DNA of 64,000 nt from Cherax quadricarinatus (taxonomy: Eukaryota > Arthropoda > Malacostraca > Decapoda > Parastacidae). A program made the translations under genes and the position numbers. The notes beneath the pieces are model-generated. The model searched no databases, was not told the origin of the DNA, and worked only from the letters and a program-made list of their open reading frames with translations. The stretch lies in assembly GCF_038502225.1 (NCBI RefSeq), contig NC_091369.1:12456002-12520001 (forward strand). Direction: 5' to 3'. This document shows, piece after piece, positions 36,008 through 47,225 of the stretch. Within the stretch, counting starts at the first letter, position 1; each line of letters starts with the position of its first letter.

Positions 36008-38845
36008 CACTGTCATCAACCATGTCTTCTGTCACACACCACCAGGGACACTGTCCTCAACCTTGCCTTCTGCCACACACCACGAGGGACACTGCCATCA
36101 ACCTTGTCTTCTGCCACACACCACCAGGGACACTGCCATCAACCTTGTCTTCTGTCACACACCACCAGGGACACTGCCATCAACCTTGTCTTCTGCCACA
36201 CACCACCAGGAACACTGCCATCAACCTTGTCTTCTGACACACACCACCAGGGACACACTCATCAACCTTGTCTTCTGTCACACACCACCAGGGACACTGT
36301 CATCAACCTTGTCTTCTGCCACACACCACCAGGAACAATGTCATCAACCTTGTCTTCTGTCACACACCACCAGGAACACTGTCATCAACCTTGTCTTCTG
36401 CCACACACCACCAGGAACCCTGTCATCAACCTTGTCTTCTGTCATACACCACCAGGAACACTGTCATCAACCTTGTCTTCTGTCACACACCACCAGGGAC
36501 ACTGTCATCAACCTTGTCTTCTGACACACACCACCAGGAACACTGTCATCAACCTTGTCTTCTGTCACACACCACCAGGAACACTGTCATCAACCTTGTC
36601 TTCTGCCACACACCACCAGGAACACTGTCATCAACCTTGTCTTCTGCCACAAACCACCAGGGACACTGTCATCAACCTTGTCTTCTGTCACACACCACCA
36701 GGGACACTGTCATCAACCTTGTCTTCTGCCACACACCACCAGGGACAGTCATCAACCTTGTCTTCTGCCACACACCACCAGGGACACTGTCATCAACCTT
36801 GTCTTCTGCCACATACCACCAGGGACACTGTCATCAACCTTGTCTTCTGCCACACACCACCAGGAACACTGTCATCAACCTTGTCTTCTGCCACACACCA
36901 CCAGGAACACTGTCATCAACCTTGTCTTCTGACACTCCACCAGAAACACTGTCATCAACCTTGTCTTCTGACACACACCACCAGGAACACTGTCATCAAC
37001 CTTGTCTTCTGACACACACCACCAGGAACACTGTCATCAACCTTGTCTTCTGCCACACACCACCAGGAACACTGTCATCAACCTTGTCTTCTGCCACACA
37101 CCACCAGGAACACTGTCATCAACCTTGTCTTCTGCCACACACCACTAGGAACACTGTCATCAACCTTGTATTCTGACACTCCACCAGAAACACTGTCATC
37201 AACCTTGTCTTCTGACACACACCACCAGGAACACTGTCATCAACCTTGTCTTCTGACACACACCACCAGGAACACTGTCATCAACCTTGTCTTCTGCCAC
37301 ACACCACCAGGAACACTGTCATCAACCTTGTCTTCTGCCATACACCACCAGGAACACTGTCATCAACCTTGTCTTCTGACACTCCACCAGGAACACTGTC
37401 ATCAACCTTGTCTTCTGACACACACCACCAGGAACACTGTCATCAACCTTGTCTTCTGTCACACACCACCAGAAACACTGTCATCAACCTTGTCTTCTGA
37501 CATTCCACCAGGAACACTGTCATCAACCTTGTCTTCTGCCACACACCACCAGAAACACTGTCATCAACCTTGTCTTCTGACACACACCACCAGGAACACT
37601 GTCATCAACCTTGTCTTCTGCCACACACCACCAGAAACACTGTCCTCAACCTTGTCTTCTGCCACACACCACCAGAAACACTGTCATCAACCTTGTCTTC
37701 TGGCACACACCACCAGGAACACTGTCATCAACCTTGTCTTCTGACACTCCACCAGAAACACTGTCATTAACCTTGTCTTCTGACACACACCACCAGAAAC
37801 ACTGTCATCAACCTTGTCTTCTGACACTCCACCAGAAACACTGTCATCAACCTTGTCTTCTGACACACACTGCCAGAAACACTGTCATCAACCTTGTCTT
37901 CTGACACTCCACCAGAAACACTGTCATCAACCTTATCTTCTGACACTCCACCAGGAACACTGTCATCAACCTTGTCTTCTGCCACACACCACCAGAAACA
38001 CTGTCATCAACCTTGTCTTCTGACACCACCAGGAACACTGTCATCAACCTTGTCTTCTGACACTCCACCAGGAACACTGTCATCAACCTTGTCTTCTGAC
38101 ACACACCACCAGAAACATTGTCATCAACCTTGTCTTCTGACACACCACCAGGGACACTGTCATCAACCTTGTCTTCTGCCACACACCACCAGGAACACTG
38201 TCATCAACCTTGTCTTCTGCCACACACCACCAGAAACACTGTCATCAACCTTGTCTTCTGGCACACACCACCAGAAACACTGTCATCAACCTTGTCTTCT
38301 GACACTCCACCAGAAACACTGTCATCAACCTCGTCTTCTGACACACACCACCAGAAACACTGTCATCAACCTTGTCTTCTGACACTCCACCAGGAACACT
38401 GTCATCAACCTTGTCTTCTGACACACACCACCAGAAACATTGTCATCAACCTTGTCTTCTGGCACACCACCAGGGACACTGTCATCAACCTTGTCTTCTG
38501 CCACACACCACCAGAAACACTGTCATCAACCTTGTCTTCTGACACACACCACCAGAAACACTGTCATCAACCTTGTCTTCTGACACACACCACCAGAAAC
38601 ACTGTCATCAACCTTGTCTTCTGACACACACCACCAGAAACACTGTCATCAACCTTGTCTTCTGACACACACCACCAGGGACACTGTCATCAACCTTGTC
38701 TTCTGACACACCACCAGGAACACTGTCATCAACCTTGTCTTCTGACACACACCACCAGAAACACTGTCATCAACCTTGTCTTCTGACACACCACCAGGAA
38801 CACTGTCATCAACCTTGTCTTCTGACACTCCACCAGGGACAGCAA
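36008..38845. repeat. 41-bp minisatellite, about 70 units (2.8 kb)
   Basis: Unit CTGTCATCAACCTTGTCTTC then TGCCACACACCACCAGGAAC plus A. Shorter forms (about 36-39 bp, TGACACTCCACCAGAAACA) become common to the right of 36930, and GGGACA variants dominate at the left, so the array has structure. The unit has no stop in any plus frame, which explains frames of up to 302 codons; they are not genes. Confidence 0.98.
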
Positions 38846-39177
38846 ATGACGGATGAGTTAAGTTATTTTAAATTGATTTGATAACTAAACTCGTCAGTCA
38901 TTTACTGTTACTAGTGATTATTAAGGTCAAAAAGTTGAGTATTCTTCTGCTACTCTTATTGCGATTGAAAAAAGAGTAGAAATAATTGCTAAATCATCCT
39001 GAATCTATTTTTTTATTAATAGCGTATTGATAAATTATTAAAAAAACTTAAAATTCCTTTAAAAAATAAAAAAAATTAACATATTAGCTGCAAAACGAGG
39101 ATTTTGTTTAAGAAAAAAAAAGCAGTGTTTTAATGACAAAAATATTTTTTTTCCCAACCCTGGTGGATATGCCAGGT
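38846..39177. other. AT-rich spacer between two tandem arrays
   Basis: Many A and T runs. Nothing else recognised. Confidence 0.5.
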
Positions 39178-39465
39178 TTTGTTAGGCAGTTAGTATAGTA
39201 TTGTTAGGCAGTTAGTATAGTATTGTTAGGCAGTTAGTATAGTATTGTTAGGCAGTTAGTATAGTATTGTTAGGTAGTTAGTATAGTATTGTTAGGCAGT
39301 TAGTATAGTATTGTTAGGCAGTTAGTATAGTATTGTTAGGCAGTTAGTATAGTATTGTTAGGCAGTTAGTATAGTATTGTTAGGCAGTTAGTATAGTATT
39401 GTTAGGCAGTTAGTATAGTATTGTTAGGCAGTTAGTATAGTATTGTTAGGCAGTTAGTATAGTGA
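39178..39465. repeat. 22-bp minisatellite, 13 units
   Basis: Unit GTTAGGCAGTTAGTATAGTA plus TT. Nearly identical, with one GTTAGGTAG variant. Confidence 0.98.
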
Positions 39466-39984
39466 ATGTTAAAACACTTCCGTGGCTGGAACAGTACACA
39501 AATAACCCGCTTGTTGGTGACTGAAACTTAGGACGATGTTTCGGTCCCTAGTTAATGGTACGAGTCGGACTGAAACGTTGTCATACGTTTGAGTATCCTA
39601 TTTAATCTCCTATATGTATACAGTTTGTGTAGTATTATTGTAGAGATGGCAGTCTCTCTCCCTCGTAATTGCCAGAATCCAGCCAAGGTTCAAACCGTCA
39701 CCTTGTGGGGACACGTGTGACACCAGTTTGGGGATGACCCTGAGCCTAGATGTTATCACTTTACACCATCTCCACTTAGTGTTATCCACCACAACACAGC
39801 CCTCAAGATAACACCTTACTCTCCACCGCAGTCATCCCCCGTAAAGCGACAGCAATATTATTCTTTATTATTGTCTTGTAGGAGGGGGGAGGGGAGGTGT
39901 TAGTGAGGATGTATGTATCGGAGATTTCTATTGGGCGGGGAAGTTGCTTTGCCTAGGGTGTTGGGGTAGCGGGAGGGGTGTTGG
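39466..39984. other. Unassigned DNA with one dispersed repeat
   Basis: 39475-39610 carries GTGGCTGGAACAGTACAC, GTTTCGGTCCC and GTCGGACTGAAACGTTGTCA, as at 11.9 and 34.8 kb. Confidence 0.5.
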
Positions 39985-42900
39985 GGAGTTTTTGGTTGTA
40001 GGTGTAGGAGGGTTGGTCGTGGGTGTAGGAGGGTTGTTTGTAGGTGTGGGAGGGTTGGTTGTTGGTGTAGGAGGGTTGGTTGTTGGTGTAGGAGATTTGG
40101 TTGTGGGTGTAGAGGGGTTGGTTGTGGGTGTAGGAGGGTTGGTTGGAGGGGTAGGAGGGTTGTTTGTTGGTGTAGGAGGGTTGGTTGTTGGTGTAGGAGG
40201 GTTGGTTGTTGGTGTAGGAGATTTGGTTGTGGGTGTAGAGTGGTTGGTTGTGGGTGTAGAGTGGTTGGTTGTGGGTGTAGGAGGGTTGTTTGTTGGAGTA
40301 GGATGGTTGGTTGTAGGTGTAGGAGGGTTGGTTGTGGGTGTAGGAGGGTTGTTTGTTGGTGTAGGAGGGTTGGTTGTAGGTGTAGGAGGGTTGGTTGTGG
40401 GTGTAGGAGATTTGGTTCTGGGTGTAGAGGGGTTGGTTGTGGGTGTAGGAGGGTTGGCTGTGGATGTAGGAGGGTTGGTTGTGGGTGTAGAGGGGTTGGT
40501 TGTTGGTGTAAGAGATTTGGTTGTGGGTGTAGAGGGGTTGGTTGTTGGTGTAGAGGGGTTGGTTCTTGATGCAGGAGGGTTGGTTGTGGGTGTAGAGGGG
40601 TTGGTTGTGGGTGTAGGAGGGTTGGTTGTGGGTTTAGGAGGGTTGGTTGTGGGTGTAGAGGGGTTGGTTGTGGGTGTAGAAGGGTTGGTTATGGGTGTAG
40701 GAGGGTTGGTTGTGGGTGTAGAAGGGTTGGTTGTGGGTGTAGGAGGGTTGGTTGTGGGTGTAGGAGGGTTGGTTGTGGGTGTAGAAGGGTTGGTTATCGG
40801 TGTAGGAGGGTTGGTTGTGGGTGTAGAAGGGTTGGTTGTGGGTGTAGGAGGGTTGGTTGTGGGTGTAGGAGGGTTATTTGTGAGTGTAGGAGGGTTGGTT
40901 GTGGGCGTCGGAGGGTTGGTTGTGGGTGTAGGAGGGTTGGTTGTGGGTGTAGGATGGTTGATTGTGGGTGTAGGAGGGTTAGTTGTGGGTGTAGGAGGGT
41001 TGGTTGTGGGTGTAGGAGGGTTGTTGGTGTAGGAGGGTTGGTTGTTGGTGTAGGAGGGTTGGTTGTTGGTGTAGGAGGGTTGGTTGTTGGTGTAGATTTG
41101 GTTGTGGGTGTAGAGGGGTTGGTTGTGGGTGTAGGAGGGTTGGCTGTGGGTGTAGGAGGGTTGGTTGTGGGTGTAGAGGGGTTGGTTGTTGGTGTAGGAG
41201 GGTTGGTTGTTGGTGCAGGAGGGTTGGTTGTGGGTGTAGAGGGGTTGGTTGTGGGCGTAGGAGGGTTGGTTGTGGGTGTAGGAGGGTTGGTTGTTGGTGT
41301 GGGAGATTTGGTTGTGGGTGTAGAGGGGTTGGTTGTGGGTGTAGGAGGGTTGGCTGTGGGTGTAGGAGGGTTGGTTGTGGGTGTAAAGGGGTTGGTTGTT
41401 GGTGTAGGAGATTTAGTTGTGGGTGTAGAGGGGTTGGTTGTTGGTGCAGGAGGGTTGGTTGTGGGTGTAGAAGGGTTGGTTGTGGGTGTAGGAGGGTTGG
41501 TTGTGGATGTAGGAGGGTTGGTTGTGGGTGTAGAGGGGTTGGTTGTGGGTGTAGAAGGGTTGGTTATGGGTGTAGGAGGGTTGGTTGTGGGTGTAGAAGG
41601 GTTGGTTGTGGGTGTAGGAGGGTTGGTTGTTGGTGCAGGAGGGTTGGTTGTGGGTGTAGAAGGGTTGGTTGGGGGTGTAGGAGGGTTGGTTGTGGATGTA
41701 GGAGGGTTGGTTGTGGGTGTAGAGGGGTTGGTTGTGGGTGTAGAAGGGTTGGTTATGGGTGTAGGAGGGTTGGTTGTGGGTGTAGAAGGGTTGGTTGTGG
41801 GTGTAGGAGGGTTGGTTGTGGGTGTAGGAGGGTTGGTTGTGGGTGTAGAAGGGTTGGTTATCGGTGTAGGAGGGTTGGTTGTGGGTGTAGAAGGGTTGGT
41901 TGTGGGTGTAGGAGGGTTGGTTGTGGGTGTAGGAGGGTTGGTTGTGGGTGTAGGAGGGTTGGTTGTGGGTGTAGGAGGGTTATTTGTGGGTGTAGGAGGG
42001 TTGGTTGTGGGTGTAGGAGGGTTGGTTGTGGGTGTAGGATGGTTAATTGTGGGTGTAGGAGGGTTAGTTGTGGGTGTAGGAGGGTTGGTTGTGGGTGTAG
42101 GATGGTTGATTGTGGGTGTAGGAGGGTTGGTTGTGAGTGTAGAGGGGTTGGTTGTGGGTGTAGGAGGGTTGGTTGTGGGTGTAGAGGGGTTGGTTGTGGG
42201 TGTAGGAGGGTTGGTTGTGGGTGTAGAGGGGTTGGTTGTGGGTGTAGGAGGGTTGGTTGTGGGTGTAGAGGGGTTGGTTGTGGGTGTAGGAGGGTTGGTT
42301 GTGGGTGTAGAGGGGTTGGTTGCGGGTGTAGGAGGGTTGGTTGTGGGTGTAGAGGGGTTGGTTGTGGGTGTAGGAGGGTTGGTTGTGGGTGTAGAGGGGT
42401 TGGTTGTGGGTGTAGAGGGGTTGGTTGTGGGTGTAGAGGGGTTGGTTGTGGGTGTAGGAGGGTTGGTTGTGGGTGTAGAGGGGTTGGTTGCGGGTGTAGG
42501 AGGGTTGGTTGTGGGTGTAGAGGGGTTGGTTGTGGGTGTAGGAGGGTTGGTTGTGGGTGTAGAGGGGTTGGTTGTGGGTGTAGGAGGGTTGGTTGTGGGT
42601 GTAGAGGGGTTGGTTGCGGGTGTAGGAGGGTTGGTTGTGGGTGTAGAGGGGTTGGTTGCGGGTGTAGGAGGGTTGGTTGTGGGTGTAGAGGGGTTGGTTG
42701 CGGGTGTAGGAGGGTTGGTTGTGGGTGTAGAGGGGTTGGTTGCGGGTGTAGGAGGGTTGGTTGTGGGTGTAGAGGGGTTGGTTGCGGGTGTAGGAGGGTT
42801 GGTTGTGGGTGTAGGAGGGTTGGTTGCGGGTGTAGGAGGGTTGGTTGTGGGTGTAGAGGGGTTGGTTGCGGGTGTAGGAGGGTTGGTTGTGGGTGTAGAG

Positions 42901-44277
42901 GGGTTGGTTGCGGGTGTAGGAGGGTTGGTTGTGGGTGTAGGAGGGTTGGTTGCGGGTGTAGGAGGGTTGGTTGTGGGTGTAGAGGGGTTGGTTGCGGGTG
43001 TAGGAGGGTTGGTTGTGGGTGTAGGAGGGTTGGTTGCGGGTGTAGGAGGGTTGGTTGTGGGTGTAGAGGGGTTGGTTGCGGGTGTAGGAGGGTTGGTTGT
43101 GGGTGTAGAGGGGTTGGTTGCGGGTGTAGGAGGGTTGGTTGTGGGTGTAGAGGGGTTGGTTGCGGGTGTAGGAGGGTTGGTTGTGGGTGTAGAGGGGTTG
43201 GTTGCGGGTGTAGGAGGGTTGGTTGTGGGTGTAGGAGGGTTGGTTGTGGGTGTAGAGGGGTTGGTTGCGGGTGTAGGAGGGTTGGTTGTGGGTGTAGGAG
43301 GGTTGGTTGTGGGTGTAGAGGGGTTGGTTGCGGGTGTAGGAGGGTTGGTTGTGGGTGTAGGAGGGTTGGTTGTGGGTGTAGGAGGGTTGGTTGTGGGTGT
43401 AGAGGGGTTGGTTGCGGGTGTAGGAGGGTTGGTTGTGGGTGTAGGAGGGTTGGTTGTGGGTGTAGAGGGGTTGGTTGCGGGTGTAGGAGGGTTGGTTGCG
43501 GGTGTAGAGGGGTTGGTTGTGGGTGTAGGAGGGTTGGTTGTGGGTGTAGAGGGGTTGGTTGCGGGTGTAGGAGGGTTGGTTGCGGGTGTAGGAGGGTTGG
43601 TTGCGGGTGTAGGAGGGTTGGTTGTGGGTGTAGAGGGGTTGGTTGCGGGTGTAGGAGGGTTGGTTGCGGGTGTAGGAGGGTTGGTTGTGGGTGTAGAGGG
43701 GTTGGTTGCGGGTGTAGGAGGGTTGGTTGCGGTTGTAGAGGGGTTGGTTGTGGGTGTAGAGGGGTTGGTTGCGGGTGTAGGAGGGTTGGTTGTGGGTGTA
43801 GAGGGGTTGGTTGCGGGTGTAGGAGGGTTGGTTGTGGGTGTAGAGGGGTTGGTTGCGGGTGTAGGAGGGTTGGTTGTGGGTGTAGGAGGGTTGGTTGCGG
43901 GTGTAGGAGGGTTGGTTGCGGGTGTAGGAGGGTTGGTTGTGGGTGTAGAGGGGTTGGTTGCGGGTGTAGGAGGGTTGGTTGCGGGTGTAGGAGGGTTGGT
44001 TGTGGGTGGAGAGGGGTTGGTTGCGGGTGTAGGAGGGTTGGTGGGGGGTGTAGAGGGGTTGGTTGCGGGTGTAGGAGGGTTGGTTGTGGGTGTAGCGGGG
44101 TTGGTTGCGGGTGTAGGAGGGTTGGTTGTGGGTGTAGGAGGGTTGGTTGCGGGTGTAGGAGGGTTGGTTGCGGGTGTAGGAGGGTTGGTTGTGGGTGTAG
44201 AGGGGTTGGTTGTGGGTGTAGAGGGGTTGGTTGTGGGTGTAGAGGGGTTGGTTGTGGGTGTAGGAGGGTTGGTTGTG
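39985..44277. repeat. Giant 21-bp minisatellite, about 200 units (4.3 kb)
   Basis: Unit GGGTTGGTTGTGGGTGTAGA or its GTAGGA form. Two sites vary systematically: AGAGGGG versus AGGAGGG, and TTGTGGG versus TTGCGGG. In the right half they alternate to give a 42-bp compound unit. The left half repeats itself after about 1.06 kb (the rare GGTTATCGGTG occurs at 40792 and 41856) and within that after 189 bp (GGTTATGGGTG at 41562 and 41751). The period is seven codons, so both strands have huge frames: plus (G/E)GLVVGV-type repeats, minus Thr/Pro-rich TNPPTPT repeats (1213 codons at 44435-40794). Several frames are open at once, which argues against coding. The plus strand is G-rich throughout. Confidence 0.97.
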
Positions 44278-44570
44278 GCAATATGAACAACAGTTACAAA
44301 GCCAACAACAAAAACAGCAACAATAACAACAACAGCAGCAGCAATACTGGGAGAAGCATCAGTACCACGTGAGTACCAAAGCAGCACCACCATCTCTCGC
44401 ACAAGCAGTACTATTGGCAGAAGCACCACCACCACACCAATACCAGCAGCACCACCACCATCAACAAAACAACAGCACAGGCAGCAACACCACTACATCA
44501 GCATCACCACTACCACCAATGGCAGTAACTTCAGCAGCACTACCAGTACCAGACATACAAAATCTCTGAT
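44278..44570. other. CAR/CAC-rich low-complexity DNA
   Basis: Mixed AAC, CAG and CAC triplets. It supplies a hydrophobic-looking start to the minus frame of the 21-bp array by chance composition. Confidence 0.6.
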
Positions 44571-45049
44571 ACAGCGCTACTCCACAAATGTGGCAGTTAA
44601 GTAATTGCAGTTAACGAGTCTCAACCGAGAGCTCTGACGTCCCACATTATCAACATTTTTGAAAGGGTTTTAAGCATCAAGATTGCCAGCCACATGGAAT
44701 CCCAGCAATTGCACAACCCATGGGTTCAGAACAGGTCTGACCTGCCTCTCGCAATAGCTAGACCACTACAACATGGTCCTGGACATACCGGAAGACAAGC
44801 AAAGAGTAGGTATAGCGTACTCCGACTTTGCAAAAGCCTTTGACAGGAACAACCATGGGGTAATTTCTCACAAAATGCGTACAAAATGACGGGAAAGGTG
44901 GGCAGATAGATACTGAATATTCTAAAATCTAGATAATAGAACCCAAAGGGTAGTCAACTAACAGAATTAAGTCAGGACTGCTATAGTGAAAAGTTATTCC
45001 CTAGTGTACAGTACTCATCCCACTTCTCTTTTTCATTATCATATCTGAC

Positions 45050-46937
45050 GTAGACAAGGATATGAACCACACCAATGTATCGTAGACAAGGATATGAACC
45101 ACACCAATGTATCGTAGACAAGGATATGAACCACACCAATGTATCGTAGACAAGGATATGAACCACACCAATGTATCGTAGACAAGGATATGAACCACAC
45201 CAATGTATCGTAGACAAGGATATGAACCACACCAATGTATCGTAGACAAGGATATGAACCACACCAATGTATCGTAGATAAGGATATGAACCACACCAAT
45301 GTATCGTAGACAAGGATATGAACCACACCAATGTATCGTAGACAAGGATATGAACCACCAATGTATCGTAGACAAGGATATGAACCACACCAATGTATCG
45401 TAGACAAGGATATGAACCACACCAGTGTATCGTAGACAAGGATATGAACCACACCAATGTATCGTAGACAAGGATATGAACCACACCAATGTATCGTAGA
45501 CAAGGATATGAACCACACCAATGTATCGTAGACAAGGATATGAACCACACCAATGTATCGTAGACAAGGATATGAACCACACCAATGTATCGTAGACAAG
45601 GATATGAACCACACCAATGTATCGTAGACAAGGATATGAACCACACCAATGTATCGTAGACAAGGATATGAACCACACCAATGTATCGTAGACAAGGATG
45701 TGAACCACACCAATGTATCGTAGACAAGGATATGAACCACACCAATGTATCGTAGACAAGGATATGAACCACACCAATGTATCGTAGACAAGGATATGAA
45801 CCACACCAATGTATCGTAGACAAGGATATGAACCACACCAATGTATCGTAGACAAGGATATGAACCACACCAATGTATCGTAGACAAGGATATGAACCAC
45901 ACCAGTGTATCGTAGACAAGGATATGAACCACACCAATGTATCGTAGACAAGGATATGAACCACACCAATGTATCGTAGACAAGGATATGAACCACACTA
46001 ATGTATCGTAGACAAGGATATGAACCACACCAATGTATCGTAGACAAGGATATGAACCACACCAATGTATCGTAGACAAGGATATGAACCACACCAATGT
46101 ATCGTAGACAAGGATATGAACCACACCAATGTATCGTAGACAAGGATATGAACCACACCAATGTATCGTAGACAAGGATGTGAACCACACCAATGTATCG
46201 TAGACAAGGATATGAACCACACCAATGTATCGTAGACAAGGATATGAACCACACCAATGTATCGTAGACAAGGATATGAACCACACCAATGTATCGTAGA
46301 CAAGGATATGAACCACACCAATGTATCGTAGACAAGGATATGAACCACACCAATGTATCGTAGACAAGGATATGAACCACACCAATGTATCGTAGACAAG
46401 GATATGAACCACACCAATGTATCGTAGACAAGGATATGAACCACACCAATGTATCGTAGACAAGGATATGAACCACACCAATGTATCGTAGACAAGGATA
46501 TGAACCACACCAATGTATCGTAGACAAGGATATGAACCACACCAATGTATCGTAGACAAGGATATGAACCACACCAATGTATCGTAGACAAGGATATGAA
46601 CCACACCAATGTATCGTAGACAAGGATATGAACCACACCAATGTATCGTAGACAAGGATATGAACCACACCAATGTATCGTAGACAAGGATATGAACCAC
46701 ACCAATGTATCGTAGACAAGGATATGAACCACACCAATGTATCGTAGACAAGGATATGAACCACACCAATGTATCGTAGACAAGGATATGAACCACACCA
46801 ATGTATCGTAGACAAGGATATGAACCACACCAATGTATCGTAGACAAGGATATGAACCACACCAATGTATCGTAGACAAGGATATGAACCACACCAATGT
46901 ATCGTAGACAAGGATATGAACCACACCAATGTATCGT
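45050..46937. repeat. 32-bp minisatellite, about 59 near-identical units, inside a LINE RT
   Basis: Unit GTAGACAAGGATATGAACCA plus CACCAATGTATC. Only a handful of variants: GATAAGG (45278), a 2-bp deletion (45354), CCAGTG (45423 and 45903), GGATGTG (45697 and 46177) and ACTAATG (45997). The paired variants are exactly 480 bp apart. One unit reads VDKDMNHTNVS in the LINE frame, so the array is an amplified slice of the RT gene. Confidence 0.98.
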
Positions 46938-47038
46938 TCTTTTCAGACCGTACTAGAATCTGCATAAGAATGGCAATCGTAAAAGACACAGTGAGCCTCC
47001 AAATTAATATCAGCCAAGTTTTCCATTGGGCTACCGAC

Positions 47039-47225
47039 AACAATGTGATCAAACCATACCACGGGCGGGGACATAACCCACGATCAGAGTCTCAATATGC
47101 AGTCTCAATACTCCAGACCATCGCGTTAGCCACTGGGCCAGCTAGCCACAATAAGATTCTATCTCCGCCCGTGGTATGGTTTGTTTGCAATCGTGTCATT
47201 ACGATTTCGTCGGTAACAATGTGAT
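47039..47225 (-). mobile_element. SINE S3 insertion with 11-bp target duplication
   Basis: AACAATGTGAT occurs at 47039-47049 and again at 47215-47225, and the LINE protein frame continues across the join (ATDNNV then MFNE). The 165-bp insert read on the minus strand has an A-box-like TGGCCCAGTGGC and a weak B box, as in the better copy at 63.2 kb. A 19-bp inverted repeat lies inside it (47050-47068 and 47165-47183, CAAACCATACCACGGGCGG). Confidence 0.8.

Noticed and set aside
36008..38845. His/Cys/Thr-rich frames of about 300 codons
   Set aside because: A 41-bp unit without plus-strand stops keeps all three frames open in overlapping fashion. No gene structure.
39985..44277. Functional telomere-like DNA because of TGTGGGTGT words
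   Set aside because: Resembles budding-yeast telomere words only by chance; the array is internal and has a strict 21-bp period.
40794..44435. Very long open frames on both strands of the 21-bp array as protein genes
   Set aside because: Unit length is a multiple of three and contains no stop in several frames at once, so openness carries no coding information. Starts lie in low-complexity DNA.
45001..47052. 683-codon minus-strand frame in the 32-bp array
   Set aside because: All three minus frames are open over the array. The true protein context (LINE RT) is on the plus strand.
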